In this document: one piece after another, positions 45,903-59,011 of the stretch
Layout: each line of letters starts with the position of its first letter
How positions within the stretch are numbered: position 1 is the stretch's first letter
Assembly: GCF_036785885.1 (NCBI RefSeq)
Contig: NC_092317.1
Location: forward strand, 4,714,501 to 4,778,500
Reading direction: 5' to 3'
DNA from: Coffea arabica
Taxonomy: Eukaryota > Streptophyta > Magnoliopsida > Gentianales > Rubiaceae
DNA: 64,000 nt
Notes under the pieces: model-generated
Seen by the model: only the letters and a program-made list of their open reading frames with translations
Databases searched by the model: none
Told to the model about the DNA's origin: nothing
Program-made: the position numbers and the translations under genes

Positions 45903-46667
45903 GGGAAGGCACTTATCTCTCCTCCAAGTTGTTCTAAATGAGCACGGAGATGATTAAAGAAAACAAGGATGGTAGTATATGAAACTAAACGTTTAGATAT
46001 TATCCCTTTTGAATTGTTTTATTTTTAAGCAAGGAAATGTGAAATTTAAGAAGCAGAGGAGGAGATGAAATTTAAAAAGTATGAAAGAGCAAAGAGAATT
46101 TGAACACAGAACTTCTCATTTCTGAAGTTTCACGTTAACCATTAGAGTCGCTAGATTAAGGCTTGAGGCTTCCTTAGAAGTAGATATCGTCCCTTTGAAT
46201 CCCCTTAAGAACCGCTGCCAGTCCTGGTTTGTAATTTTCTTTTCTTTTTTTTTTCATTGGAGCATCCTCGTTTGAATTTTCAACTTGTAGGTAACTAAAT
46301 ATGGTAAGAATGTAAGTTTAGAACGACTCCTAGGCCCAAGGGCACGTGCTTATATACATGTAGCCCATTCTTAGACGTTGTACATCTCTAATTTACATAA
46401 TCACGAGATTTAGTAATATTACACTTTGAACATTACTACAAAAAGAACTCGAAAGAGAAAAGTTAAAAAGCGATGCACCGAACAAAAGAGACACCAGCGG
46501 GGTTCCGTAGTCTAGTCATTATCAGCAGATTCCGTGATCGACTCTCATGTGCTATTTGCTGTGTATCCTTGGGACGAAACTCTACACGACCTTAGGGGAT
46601 TAGTCTGGCCACAAGGCTAGGATACTCCTAAGTGAAAAAAAAAACAAAAAACACGCCGGCTATCTGC
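45903..46667. other. Intergenic region with a degraded tRNA-like SINE
   Basis: AT-rich spacer between the RNase H fragment and the 3' end of POT1. Apart from the SINE-like element at 46499-46651, I see only a weak tRNA-like stretch on the minus strand around 46090-46160. Confidence 0.45.
46499..46651 (+). mobile_element. Degraded tRNA(Val)-like SINE
   Basis: GGGTTCCGTAGTCTAGT at 46499 matches the 5' half of plant tRNA-Val, including the A-box region. A B-box-like GATCGACTC follows at about 46537. The element ends in an A-run at 46635-46650. Spacing and order fit a tRNA-derived SINE, but no clean target duplication is visible and the anticodon arm is lost, so it is not a functional tRNA. Confidence 0.5.
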
Positions 46668-49600
46668 CTAATTCAACAGCCGTGTGGCAAACATGCGATA
46701 ATTCCTACTTCCCCAAGGGTCACCCTTATCTACGTAATAAGATTTCAGGCAACATTGCATCCAGGATGGATTTCTAAAACCATCTTTCATTTCTCTTCCT
46801 TCGTCACTCTCTGGAATGCCCAGTAATGTATTTCGCTTCCTTGTCATCACATCAACAGGGTAATAACCACCAAAAAAGTTTACCTGTTAACAAGGAAAGC
46901 CATAATTGAGCACGTCTCTAATGGGTAAAGGATTAACAAAAAGATTATGTGCTAAATTATCATGTTTACCGCATCATCTGCATAAAGAAAAGCATGGATT
47001 CGAGCAGTTGCATCCTCTAGCGTCAATCTGATCCTATAAGCTCCAACAGGAGAATAGAAGTCCTCAACCCTCCATGGAAACACTGCTACAACCCGAACTA
47101 CACACCTGAATTTAGATGTCACCTGCAAAGATTCAAGCTCGTTGATTTTGGAGGGACAGAGTTGTACACAGCTCCAGAGCTCAGAAAATGTAATTACTAT
47201 TGCATTGGACTTGTATTCCAGAAAAATCTAAGAGAGCACCACTGAAACACCTAGTACACAAAAAACTCACCGAGACAAATGAGATGTCAAATCAAGAACA
47301 AAATGAGAAATGATAATAGATCTACCATTAGCATTTCCTTTTATACAGATCTTAACAATGCAAAAATGGAGATACCTCTGGATTGGTAAGGACATGCATC
47401 AAAGTCACGAAAGGCACATCTGGATGATCAGTTTCTGAATGTTCAGAAAATGAGAAATATGAATAACAGAAGGTTGGTGTCACCACATTAGGATAAAACC
47501 AAGAAAATAAATTGGATATCAGACCTGTAAGATCAGAAGGCCAAGGAAAGCACGAGAGCGGCATCCTTCCCCATTTTGATGAGATTCGTTCATCGTAGCT
47601 CCTAAAACAGACAAATGAGTGGTTAATATTTTGTACCAGAATTGCTTACAACATGGGAAGCAAACTATCTATATCAGATACAAACCTTTGGCGCTGTAAG
47701 ATAATGTCATCATCATCAGGCAAATAGCAAATCTTGGTGAAGGGCATTATAAAAGCACACCACAGTGCAGCATGAGATTCACACTTCAAATTAACAAATT
47801 TTACCCATCTACCAGATTTAAGGACATTCAGATCAAGCTTCTCATTGCCTCGCCTGATAATCACCCTTAAGACAGTGCCAACAGCCGGAAAGGTACAGAG
47901 GACATCTCTTGGTAAAGGAAATGGTTCCAGTTGTAAGGGAAGTGGATCTTCCTTTTCATCCTCAAACCTGTAACATGGAATGAAAATTATTTGGAAAGGA
48001 TACAAAATCTTTGAAGCAAAATTGCAAACATGTCTCAAAAGAATAAATGAACATAATCAAATGACTGGAGCACTATATCAGTATTCTCAATCAGAATTGG
48101 CGGAAGTTCAACAGTCAAATTACTTAGTAACCACTAAGTAAAGTATTCTATAACTGCAAAATCAAAATATGACTATGAACAAATGGCTGTAATAGCCAGT
48201 TTCTGACCAATTATGGAAAACCGAAGGGAATGAAAAGATCAAGTTCAGAAAGCCATACAGGAAAATTAATAGTGGACCACACTGTATGATCAAATAAAAA
48301 AGACATGAGACGCAATACTTCATCAAAAGAAAAAATAAAAAAGCTATTATATCAAGAAGGAGAAACAAGCTTTAAGTGAAAAGAGAGAAAAAATATGTCT
48401 CCCTACTGATCAGTTAAAATGGTTGCTCTCTTCCATATGCAGCTTAATAATATATACAAGTGAAACACACATGGGAAGTCAAAGAGCTGCTCTAATAGAC
48501 CAATGCGTGCCTAAAACCAATAAAGCAGATAAATATGCCAAGAATAAGCACTTAGCTCTGATGAACAGAATACAATAAGGAAATGTATCATAGAAATGGA
48601 GTTTAAAAAGGAAAAAGACAACTCACTTTGGTTCAACGAGGGCAGGTGGAGTGTCAGTCCCATCCCAAACAAATAGGATCCACTCATCTTTTTTGACTTC
48701 ACATAGATGAAGAATCTTGTATAAGAAGATGATTAATGAGCCAAAGAATAAGCAATATCTTCAAATGCGAAAATAAGCAAAGAAACTATCAAAAAACTAT
48801 AAATGTTCCCCTTACTCAGTACTAATTGAAAATGACTGTGCCAAAGTATTGTTAAAGTACCTTGCAAGCCAAATTAAAGTGCTCTCCTTCTCTGATCTCC
48901 TTTAATGAAGGTAAATCCTGGGATCCTATCAGGTGATTGATCAACATTGAAGTACATCAGTACTGCTAGCACTTACTTTTAACCAAAATTTATTAAATTG
49001 AGATAGCAGGAAATCTCAATTTTCTACAAGGTGATAAAATTGAGATGAGCCATGATCTAATGCCTTTAAACACAAAACTTTCAGGTTAACAATATGAAAG
49101 AAAGAAAAGTATAACACATAGAATGCAGTGAACTACACAACCTTTTTGAAGTGTCAGTGCAAGATTGAGATGAGCCAAGATCTAATGCCTTGAAAACATA
49201 AAACTTTCAGTTTAACACAAGGAACGATTAAAGATCTAGATCAAAGAAAAGTATAACAGATAGAATGCAGTCAACTACACAACCTTTTTGAAGTGTCAAG
49301 GCAACTTGTATTACCACAGATCCAAGACTTGAGAACTCTGTGTTCAATTAACGTTCCTAGCAAACCTTCGTGGAGGTTCATAAATGGGCCAAAAACTCAA
49401 GTTCAACCTAGGCATTTGTACTTTCCATTTCTAATTAGACCAGGTTCTCAAAAGGACCAGCAGAGTAAACACACAGCCTCCCAAGATCAAGACAGGATTT
49501 AGCATGAAGGAATTGAAGAGAGTACCTGTTTCATTTGGGTGCTCGATCAACCACTTACGTAATTCCAATATGAATTTCTTGTCTTGTTCTCTAGCATGAT

Positions 49601-50755
49601 ATGTAGCAGAAAATTGATATGGAACGAAGCTTCTCCCATGTTTTCCTTCAAACAAAGCAAATGAAGAGAACTTCTTGTTGAAAACAGCATAAACCTCTGA
49701 ACCATGCATTTTCATCTGCAAGGTATGGTCTAATTGTAGTAATAGGAATTGGACTAAACATCCACAAAACAAAGGAAAAGAAAAGGCCATTCAAACGAAG
49801 AGTGGAAAAAGGAAATGGAAACAAACTAATCATTCCTATCATCATCGTCATATCTCATTGTTGTGCAAGAGCGTAGTCACACAGTTTTCCAGTGATACTT
49901 ATAAACTAAAAAGCCAGTGGATTAGCAACAATGACAAATTGAAATGAAAGATATCCCAACAATCAAAAAATGAAAATACACTACTAGGATGTTCATGAAA
50001 AATTATGCATCTCCTTCATCTTACCGCATCAAACTATGAACCAATCCCTGATCATCTATACTTACTAACCAGCAGCAAAAATATCAGCTAATTCACCTGT
50101 AGAAATGCCAAAAAAAAAAAAAAAAGCTAGATTCGTAGGAGAAGCAGCACATTTTAGCATCCACCACGAAACTGGTACCTCGGCATACACGTCCAATTTA
50201 CCAATTAACTCTTAAAAAAAATTATATATATATATATATTCTAACCAAGACTGAAATAATTCAAAAACAAAACGCTTCATCCTATTGACGCGTAAAAGGC
50301 GATAATTAACAAAATGGGCTCTTTTAACTACATTGAATATTTGAATTAAATGAAGTTAATTAAGCAAAATAAATAGCAGTGAAACAAAAAATAATATACC
50401 ACAACGTGGGATAGCTGAATTATGTCCCCAGCAGCCATAACCTGGGGAAGCTTCTCCATATTTTCCGCGAAAAAGTTAATTGCAATTCCGGGACTTGGCT
50501 TGGACTCATCCACGATTCTAATTGTGCAAAAACAATCTGCAAAAGGGAAAAAAAAAAAAGAGCAATCACAACAAAAAAAAAAAAGATTTTTCTCAAACTA
50601 AACCAAAAAAAAAAAGGGAGAAAGTTTTCACCAGTGCCCTTAGATTGTTTGGGGATGCTGGTTTCGATAACTACTCCAATGAGATTAACTTTCTGATTAA
50701 TTGAAGCTATGGCATCAATTAATTGGAGAAATCTGTAGTCGTCTCTTCTTCCCAT
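46668..50755 (-). CDS. POT1: POT1, telomeric single-stranded DNA-binding protein
   Basis: Ten exons on the minus strand (50755-50632, 50536-50400, 49715-49526, 48925-48861, 48715-48627, 47967-47686, 47601-47525, 47434-47376, 47122-46970, 46883-46668) join in frame to 463 residues, the length of plant POT1 (about 465). N-terminal OB fold: YRFLQLIDAIASINQKVNLI, then DCFCTIRIVDESKPSPGIAI, FFAENMEKLPQVMAAGDII, and a helical segment ending LRKWLIEHPNET. Middle: LHLCEVKKDEWILFVWDGTD. The C-terminal part has CTFPAVGTVLRVII, WVKFVNLKC, TSKFRCVVRVVAVFPWRVED and IRLTLEDATARIHAFLY. POT1 binds the G-rich telomere overhang; in plants some paralogues act with telomerase instead. A TTG lies upstream in frame, but I chose the first ATG (50755), which begins MGRRDDYRFL. 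Only one copy is in view. Confidence 0.95.
49039..49301 (-). repeat. Imperfect tandem duplication in POT1 intron 3
   Basis: A segment of about 125 nt is present twice, at about 49039-49160 and 49165-49301. Both copies share GAGATGAGCCA, GATCTAATGCC, AAAACTTTCAG, AAAAGTATAACA, TAGAATGCAGT and CAACTACACAACCTTTTTGA. The second copy has an insertion of about 14 nt. Confidence 0.88.
50224..50239. repeat. AT dinucleotide run
   Basis: About eight TA units in POT1 intron 2. Confidence 0.85.
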
Positions 50756-53700
50756 ATTTCTCTGTCTCTTCAAAGTTCAAACTACTACAACTCGCAACTT
50801 ACAGAATCAGTTCATACGGTCACTCAATAAATGTACCCAACGTCAATTGCAGAAGGACCCTTTAAAATTTGGCTGATTAGAAATTTACCCCCTACACTTA
50901 CTTATAAGAGAAAGTATTTCAACTGTAACAAACCTCTCTATGATATAATCAAACAGAAGGGCCTAACCTGAATTATATGTAAGCCCAGTGTAACCAACAA
51001 ATTACAATTGGTTAAAAGCATCTCCCAGCTATTAGTAATAAATTGACAAAATCGTTGAAGAAACGAGTGCAAATAAGTTTGTGCAGCTGGTCTCTGACGA
51101 GCAAGAATAGGAAAACGCTTTCTAGTTTCTACAAAGCTGCAAGAATAAGTTTTTACGGGCTGCTTTCGAGTAAGCTAATAAAGCTGTTTCCTGTTCTGTT
51201 TGCTTGGGAGTACTTATTTTACTTGCACACAGTCATGTTTTGTTTTTGATATAAAACATGAAATTTTTGAACATTTTGGAACCAGTAAAGATGGACAAGT
51301 TATTAAGTCTAAAAGGCATCTCTTTTATGTTAATGAAGTCTAAAATAACTTACTAATAGGCTAGCCTCGCGTTTTTTGTTGTGTTGAGCTTGTTGCCCTA
51401 ATGGGATGTGATCGCCCAACTTGTAATTGATCAATCTTTAGAAAAAAAAAATTGATATTTTATATGACTATATCTAGCAATTGGACGGGTTGGGCGGGTT
51501 TTGGTTGGATTAATATTGAGTTTTCATTTAAATGAATTACACCTAACCCGCCCAACTTTAGATTGAGTTAATTTTGGATTGGGTCATATTGGGACATCTC
51601 AAACTCATAACCCAAATATGACCCAATATATTAATTAATAGATTTTGATACATAAACTCTCTCAAATATATTTTCACATAAAAAAAAATTTCACACACAT
51701 AAACACATTTTCACATAGATAGACATTTTCACACATTAAAACACTCACAGATACAAATGCACACTCACTTTTTAAGCTCTTTTGAAATACTTTATTTTTA
51801 CACATACAAACACACTAAAATACACATGTATGATATGGGAGGAGATGGGGGGTTTTGGCGTGGATTAGTGGTGTCAGAAATGGATTTAGTATAGTGTGTA
51901 TTTTGTAGTAAAATGAAGAAGGAATCGTGTTATGAAAAAGCAAGGGTAGTTGCCTTGATCAATTAATATCTCTTTAATGTCCAACTCTGTGCTGGTCTAC
52001 TAGAACTGAGAATGGGAATGACGTACTAGTACAACAAGAAGTGGGAAAGGCACACATATGATATGGTGTCTGCAAACTTTCTTGGATTGTTATTTTTTCC
52101 CACAAAATTTTTTATGTTTTATTGAACGCATTTTTTAATTATTTTGTTATTAGATATATATATATATATATATTAAATTGTTACAGTATATTTTTTTATA
52201 AAATTTTCAAAAAATAACAATCCAAATGGGCTTATATTTGATTGCATGATAAAAGAAGAAATGGCGAAAAATATTATGGAATGCTCTGAAAATAGGAAAA
52301 TAATAAAACGTCGACGCATGCAAGTAAGTATTATAGCTAAGTAGCTCATATAATTTTGTTAAGTATCCATACATGGAGGCACTGCTTTTGCTCATGTCTC
52401 ATGCTGTTTCATGAACAATGAAATGTTTTTGTATCTCATATCCCATCCCTTGTAATTTATTTATTTGTTTTTTTAACTTAAGTTGGGTAATGAGTGTCCA
52501 ACACAAATACCCAGACCGTCCAAAATATATGTGGATTTTTATTACCCAATTCAAAATTGATCCAATACCCAACTTACCCAACCCAACCTCTCAAATTAGT
52601 GGATGGATTGGGTGAATTGTTGGGTTTTGGGCATAATTGCCAAGTCTATATATGACGTACGATCTTACTAAAAAATGATTTATCTTGGTGTTGTATTTAA
52701 ACTCTCAAGGGTTGAAATTTATATAGTTCAAATCGGTGGGTGTAATTCTTATAAGTTTTGGTGTAAACTCTGTAAAAATTTACATTTGTTAATTTGTACA
52801 ACTAATTTGATGATTACATCCAAATGGCAACGGGGTGGGGAACCTTGTTCTGTGTTTTAAAAACCTCCCCCCACCATCGCTCTATCCCCGGCTCTTCCCG
52901 CCCTGCACCACTGCCCAACAGGTGGCTCAACAAAATTTCTTGGTTGGGAGTGCAAGCATAGCTACCGGTGTACATAATCGTCCTCAGAGTCACCGACATC
53001 GTGGGTGAAACAAATGTAGCTGAGCTGAGCAGGAAGGATCGTTATTTATGATCTTGCGGCTCAGAAAATCACCAAAAAAGGGATAGGAAAGATTCCACTT
53101 GAGGTATGGCCGCAAAGGGTTTCTGATCTAAAAGATCCAAGGTCAAATTATATAGAGTCAAGGACCCCACCATGTTCAAGTACTATGGATTGGAGAAGAA
53201 GCAATCAACAAACCAGAAAACTACGTACAGAGAGGAAGGACTTCTCTGTTGTTTCAAAAGGATTTTGTGAGAGAGGATATTAATAATAATGTTTCTGTGG
53301 GTTCTTTTTTAAGTTTAGACAAAGAAACGAGTGACAGAGAGACAAAGCCGAAGAAGAAAGCCCATGCATGCAGGAAACTTGTAATCTGCTGTATGATTGT
53401 CTAACAAATTTGCCCCGCAGTTTCTCCTATTCAACTCCATGCATCTGTTTCCCTTTACGCTAGCACTCTCGCGTTTGATAGTTTAATAAAGAAAGAAGCT
53501 TTGCATCCGGAAATTTTTGATTATTTCTAGTTCTGTGATTAGTCGCTCGACTTGAGAGGTTTTCATCTTATTAGTAGAAAAATAGACCACGGTTGGTTTA
53601 TTAAAAGCTGTAGCGGGCAGTTTTTCATCATTTTTAGTTTTGGTGAAGTGAAGGTAGATTTCATAGTTTCTTGCAGTTAGTGTAAATTTATTGTCTGGCA

Positions 53701-54477
53701 AATTTCATATGGCCAATATCGCTGAGCAACAAGCACTCCACCCTTTCCTGTTATTATTAAAAAAATACCTAAGACCTAAACTGTGTAACAATTTGGCTGA
53801 ATCTCAAACTTAGTTTCAAGGCATAATTTAATGATCATTTTGCATTACCTTTATGGATACCTCTAGACTATCAAAAAAAAAAAAAAATTTAGAGGAGCAA
53901 TTTCTAAACAAAATTTATGCAAATTTGAGAAAGTAAGGATAACACTAAATATGTGCTCAGGTATTCGAATCCAAAATACTAGCAGATTTCAGGCTTGCGA
54001 TCTATTTGCATGGCCTCCAATGGTGCTCTCGGATCTTGCACATCTAAGAATCTCTCCCTCTCCTCCTTCTTAAAGAACCATTTGACGGAAGATTCATGCC
54101 ATGCTTCAAAAACTTGCGATTGCAACTTTTTATGCACACAATGCCATAGGACAAAGAAAACTTTCCATTTGCAGAAGCCATGCGTTGGAAGTTCTGAACA
54201 AAGAAGGAAGAAATAAATACTTACAAAGAGATTTGAGATTTTATCTCTGATTTTTTGATACCCGAGGAAGAGTTGAAAGAGAACAAGCTTAAATTCATCT
54301 AACCATATGTGCCCGCAGCACAAAAGAAAGCACCTAACTTGGTTGTGTCAGCCTGTTTCAGAGTATCCTCCAGTTGAAGCCTCAGAATCCCTTTTCGAGT
54401 AAATTATCTTCCATGCTAGTGCATTAAAGAAGCAGATTTCACATGTGAACTTAAGTGCCTTACCATAAACAAGTTTC
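50756..54477. other. Gene-poor stretch with transposon remnants
   Basis: No gene recognised in 3.7 kb. 51476-51640 and 52480-52640 are made of repeated GGGTTGGGT/ACCCAACCC-type sequence with GCAATT near both outer ends, probably the worn termini of one DNA transposon of about 1.17 kb. A MITE lies at 52082-52226. 52850-53000 is a GC-rich block of unknown origin. 53979-54323 is an open frame on the minus strand just downstream of the zinc-finger gene, without recognised motifs; 53980-54477 may be the 3' UTR of that gene. Confidence 0.5.
52082..52226. mobile_element. MITE with inverted TTGGATTGTTATTTTT ends
   Basis: TTGGATTGTTATTTTTTCC at 52082 faces its complement AAAAAATAACAATCCAA ending at about 52226. 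The inverted ends of about 16-17 bp enclose roughly 110 nt of AT-rich sequence that includes a TA run at 52153-52172. This is a common plant MITE structure. The target duplication is unclear. Confidence 0.7.
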
Positions 54478-57400
54478 TTAAAAAGGCTTCTTCCATATCT
54501 GCTCTTCATACTGTGTGTCCACATCTTTTGGGCCTTCATGGTTGCACTTCTTGCACACAATATTGCCTTTGAAATTTAAGAAATTACACCTATCGAAAGC
54601 AGTAAGGAAACAAATACAAATTTAATTAGGCAATGATAAGCTAAAATTTCATCCCACACAATTGTAGAGACAGACTTACGAGGGGCACTCCCAGTCTCCA
54701 GGTCTTAGCTGCCTCTTTGGTCGTGAATCATGGCAGCGCAAGCATTTAGCATTGCTGGCAAAATTCATGAAACCGCATCTACAAGTCCAGCACAAGAATC
54801 TAGCCTCAATACAAAGAAAACCACAAACTTTTTTCGATATTTGATACGATACTCTAGGGAGGTTGGTATTTTCATTCCTAATAGGAAGATTAAACAAAAA
54901 CTAAACTATTTCATGCAAGGTTGCTGCATTAGACTAGGCAAAGTTTGGTTTGACGTATGCATCCACTCTCCTTGCTGACAATGGCGAGACCATAAGCATC
55001 TAATCCTCCCTGACTGCCAAAGCTCTGAAACCTCAGGCATTAGGTTTAAGTTTTTAACCAGATAATGGTCCCAATTAGTTAAAATAGTAAATAATTACTG
55101 TAAACGTGAACTAGCACTGTGACAAAATAACTTTCATCACTCATCTGTCTTAAAGTATTAAAGGTTAAGTCAAATTTTCTGATGAACTTTATGCTTGTTC
55201 AAAGACAGTCTCTTTATTTTGAATGGTGCAAAATGGAAATGCTATCCACAAAAGTATCATGATTGGACAAATGATTCAACCAAAATTCTAATCTGATCTC
55301 CTCCGCCATTTAAATTGAAAAGCAGAAAAGGCACGCACATAGTGACCCAAGAAATTGTCTACTTGAATAGCAAACTACTGGCAACAAATAGTTGAATACC
55401 ACAAATGTAAACTTACTGTGGACAGTTCCAGTCTCCCTTTTTCATTTGGACATCTTTCATCGGAACCCTCTTTGGACCACCTGCTTTGCATTTCACGCAT
55501 TTCACATATCTGGCAAAGTTCATGAAGTTGCATCTGCAGTAAATTTGTGCAGTGGTATGATTAAATTACATGAGGTACAATTATCTTACCAAGGATATAA
55601 AAGAAAGAGGATCCTATTAGAAGCTTGGAATTCTTGGACAATTACTGGCTGCTTGGGTTGGTGAATTTCATTTCTCATAGACAGATTTACAAATAACAAT
55701 TAAAGGACAAGAACTTCTTGTTGGTAAATGCTAAATTCTGGATTTTCAGAATAAATCTAAATGCTACAAGACCTGAAACTATGCAATTGCTTGGGTTAGG
55801 ATTGCAGAAGAGTCAACAATGAACAAGGGAAACACATTTTCAACATTCACCAAAACACTCGCCTGGTGAGTTTTTCAAGCCAACAGCAAAGAGGTTGCCG
55901 GTCAAACAAAGCATTTCTGTGCTCGCTGGAAAGTATTCAGAAATCAAGAAATTAACTTTGTAATGGCACCACTAAAGAAATCTCCAAATTATCTTTGACC
56001 TGTAATTATATGTGTAATTCTACTCTTTTTTTGGGGGCTGGTTGGTGTTTAAAAGTTGATTTTGTTCAATATGCTGCTGAGTTTCTAGAAGTATTGAGTT
56101 TTCTTGTGTAATTTAGGTTTTGTGGTTCTATTTGATATGATTCTTAGGTGGTATTTTCAACTGTTTTTGCTTGCATATAGTTTGATTCTTTATTAATTAC
56201 AAGTATACAGCAGTGAGTGCCTTTATTAGCAATATACTCTGAAAAGACCTTTGATAGAAAACTCAGTATTGAATCCGAAACTCAATTGAACACGACAGAA
56301 GCTAATGGCGATGCTGTCTCAGGGATAGTTTTTTGAAGATGCATATTGTTGTGCCTTTTGCAGCTTTGGCTTGCCGGTTGTGGAACTAATTTTCCTATTG
56401 AAAACAATTAAGCTACTTTGTTAAGCTTTCTGTAAGCTAAGATTTGTTGCATTCAAGTTCTAATTGGTATATTAGTAAAAAAAAGTTTGTGCTATTAGGA
56501 CTCAAGATGTATAACATTTGAAATGCTACTACACCAGTTATAACATTTAAATATACCAAACCATGGGGATATTTGCTGTTGAAAAGGTTAAAACTCAACA
56601 CCACTGTGACGGAAACAGGTGTGCAAGGAGGGAAGGGAACCAATTGAAGCATGGAGAAACACAAATGAAATAGATGCTTATGACAGAAGATCCATCTAAT
56701 AACTGAATAACCCGCTAGGAACTTACTCTGAACAAATCCAGTCTCCTTTTTTCATTTCAATGTCATCTGAGTTCATTGCTTTAGGTCCATCTTCTCCACA
56801 CTCACGGCAGCTTACGTTTCTTGCAAAGTTCATGAAATTGCATCTACGATGTAAAAATTCAGTGCATTAGGCCAATGACTGAAATTGCTTGTACCAAAGA
56901 AATGGAGTGTAAGTACACTGGAAAGATATAAAAAGTACAACTTGATCAGAGGAACAACGAGGACAAAAGATTTAAAGGAAGATCATTGACCTTTTGCCCA
57001 CAATCCATAGATAATAACAATGCTTGGCTATTCTCAAGTTAATTTCCTAAATTTTAAAAAAATATAAAAATCTACAGGTTGGACAGTACAATGCAAACAT
57101 TTAAAAAGTTTAAAAAAAGAACACAGCTCCAAATCGCCCAGCATTCCCTTTCTGCCTGATAAAGTTCTCTAAAACATTAGTGATTCTTTCCTGAGAAATC
57201 ATTATCCAGATTTTGATGCAATAATGGACTTCCCAAGAATTCATAATTCATCATCCTACAGCTTATTTTCCTAAGCTTCAGTAACTAGCCTTCACTCTTC
57301 AGCATATTAAACCGATCCAGCGTTTTGCTTTTCAGGCCATCAATCAGATGAAACAGGTAATTCAATTACATAATCTTTTTTTATGCCATAAACTCTCAGT

Positions 57401-58807
57401 TAGAAAAAGGAAAGGAGATTCCAGATAAGCTGAAAATGAAAATTTAAGGTTGACATACTGGGAACAGATCCAATCCCCTCTTTTCATTTCAACATCCTTT
57501 ACGAAAGTAAAAGACTTCTTCTTTGGCTGAGGAACATTGACAACAGGCTCTGGAAGGTCCGGTGCACGAGTTGTCTCACTTAACTCAGTTAACTCATGTA
57601 GCAAGTTTCTTACCGATACTTCAATGATCTCTATGTCCTGAGGCTTCACTTTTCCATCAATAACAATTGGATCTAAAGCATAGGCCAACAAGATACGCAC
57701 AATATCTACAGTCCTCGCAGCAGCTTCAGATTCCTTCAATATGACATACGCTCTATCACATGATCCACGAAGATGACAAGCACCGCATACCTGCAGTCAA
57801 GCACTTCTTCTCAAAGCTCAGACCACAAAATCAGCAATTAATGAATCAATTCAGGTTCTGCATTAGTCATCTTACCCCTTAGAGTAAATTAACTTCGAGA
57901 AATTTTTATTCATCTAGAGTAGGAAACTTACATCTCCTTCATCAAGTCCTAGATACACTCGCAACCGTTTGGCAGAATTCACAGCCTTCCGAAGAAGATT
58001 AGGACATCCCTTGTCTACAACAGTCTGAATTTCTTGCCTGGATAATGACCTGCAATACGTAAACATGTCTTTCAATGTTAAACATTTCAAAGAAAAAAAA
58101 AATTTCCTACTCTTTTTTCGAGTAAAATAGCAAAACGCTTGATTAGAATTTTTTGATTTCGCAAAAAAAGAAAGTCACATTATTTTGATCTTCCTTAAAA
58201 AGATAATACATTTTCTTCCTAAACTCTTCATCCTTAATCTTCCTATTAACAGAATCTCAACTTTCTAATGGGAAAAAAAAAAACTCAATTAAGCTCAAAA
58301 GATGCAAGAACAAAGTTGAAATCAACTGTTCCCATTATCAAACATATTACATAAAAAAATGAAAAGAAAGAAAAGTACAAACTGTGAGCAACCTTACTTG
58401 AAGATATCAAAACGGTCACGAGCAAAGTTAAGACAAGCATCCTTCAACAAATTCATATCAGTATAAACACCATGAGCACCAGGCTCAGCCGTATCCTCGG
58501 CCGTGGGGGCATTTTCAGGAGGAAAGTAGCCTTTAGTCTTCAACCTATCAACAAATGAGACCCATTCACGCCAGGGATGAGAAGCTGAAGTCAAAGTGAC
58601 TGCTGGGCTACCAGAAGTGAAACTAATAGCTGGAGTGTTGGCTTCAAGAACCGCGGCGGAAGAACAGCACCGGTGGGAGCGTAAAGAGGGGGAAGAAAAG
58701 AGTTTAAGGGGTCGACATGGAAGCGGGATTGAGGAGAGGAAGGCGGTGGCTTGATGGTTGCGGAAAATTGAAGTTCCAAAGAGATTGAATAGGCGTGATG
58801 TGGACAT
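54478..58807 (-). CDS. Organelle RanBP2-type zinc-finger protein (OZ/VAR3 family)
   Basis: Seven exons on the minus strand (58807-58398, 58049-57932, 57790-57459, 56843-56727, 55533-55417, 54778-54680, 54589-54478) join in frame to 434 residues. The N-terminus is Ser/Arg-rich and almost free of acidic residues (MSTSRLFNLFGTSIFRNHQA), which suggests an organelle transit peptide. A conserved helical region follows (WREWVSFVDRLKTKGYF, then SLSRQEIQTVVDKGCPNLLR, VCGACHLRGSCDRAY, VDIVRILLAYALDPI). Four C-x2-C-x10-C-x2-C fingers come last, each starting GDW: CSQCNFMNFARN, CSECNFMNFARY, CPQCGFMNFASN and CPSCNFLNFKGN. The Arabidopsis relatives are VAR3/OZ1, which takes part in chloroplast RNA editing, and the other OZ genes; At1g48570 is the best match I recall. 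An organelle RNA role is inferred from the family. Confidence 0.92.
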
Positions 58808-59011
58808 TTCTGCAAAAACGTCCTCCTCCTTGCAGTTTTAAGAGAGGGAGCACCGCGAGCGTTGTGGGAGATGATATTTGCAGGGTTTTAGACAGGGTTT
58901 TAATGGTAAATGCAAGTTTTCGGGTCAAAGACGCCCCAACAGGGATCCGGACTCGTGATGGTTTTGTTAGCTGTAATTGCATTCCTTCCCACGTTGAAGT
59001 GTTTTATTATA
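58808..59011 (-). other. Core promoter / 5' region of the zinc-finger gene
   Basis: Only 204 bases separate the ATG at 58807 from the Mutator-like element that starts at 59012. The leader and core promoter must lie here, or the promoter must be supplied in part by the element. No obvious TATA box is seen on the minus strand. Confidence 0.5.

Noticed and set aside
46085-46165. Possible second SINE on the minus strand (TCTAATGGTTAA and GTGTTCAAATTCTC)
   Set aside because: The boxes are roughly right, but no A tail or target duplication could be defined.
50756-50773. In-frame TTG extension of POT1
   Set aside because: A TTG start is not expected in plants. The ATG at 50755 gives the usual short leader before the first OB fold.
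51474-52645. Whole DNA transposon bounded by GCAATT and GGGTTGGGT-rich ends
   Set aside because: The two ends match only over a few bases and no duplication is convincing, so it is described only as remnants.
53979-54323. 114-residue open frame on the minus strand just after the zinc-finger gene
   Set aside because: It starts without family similarity and lies where the 3' UTR should be. It is kept only as a note in the gap description.
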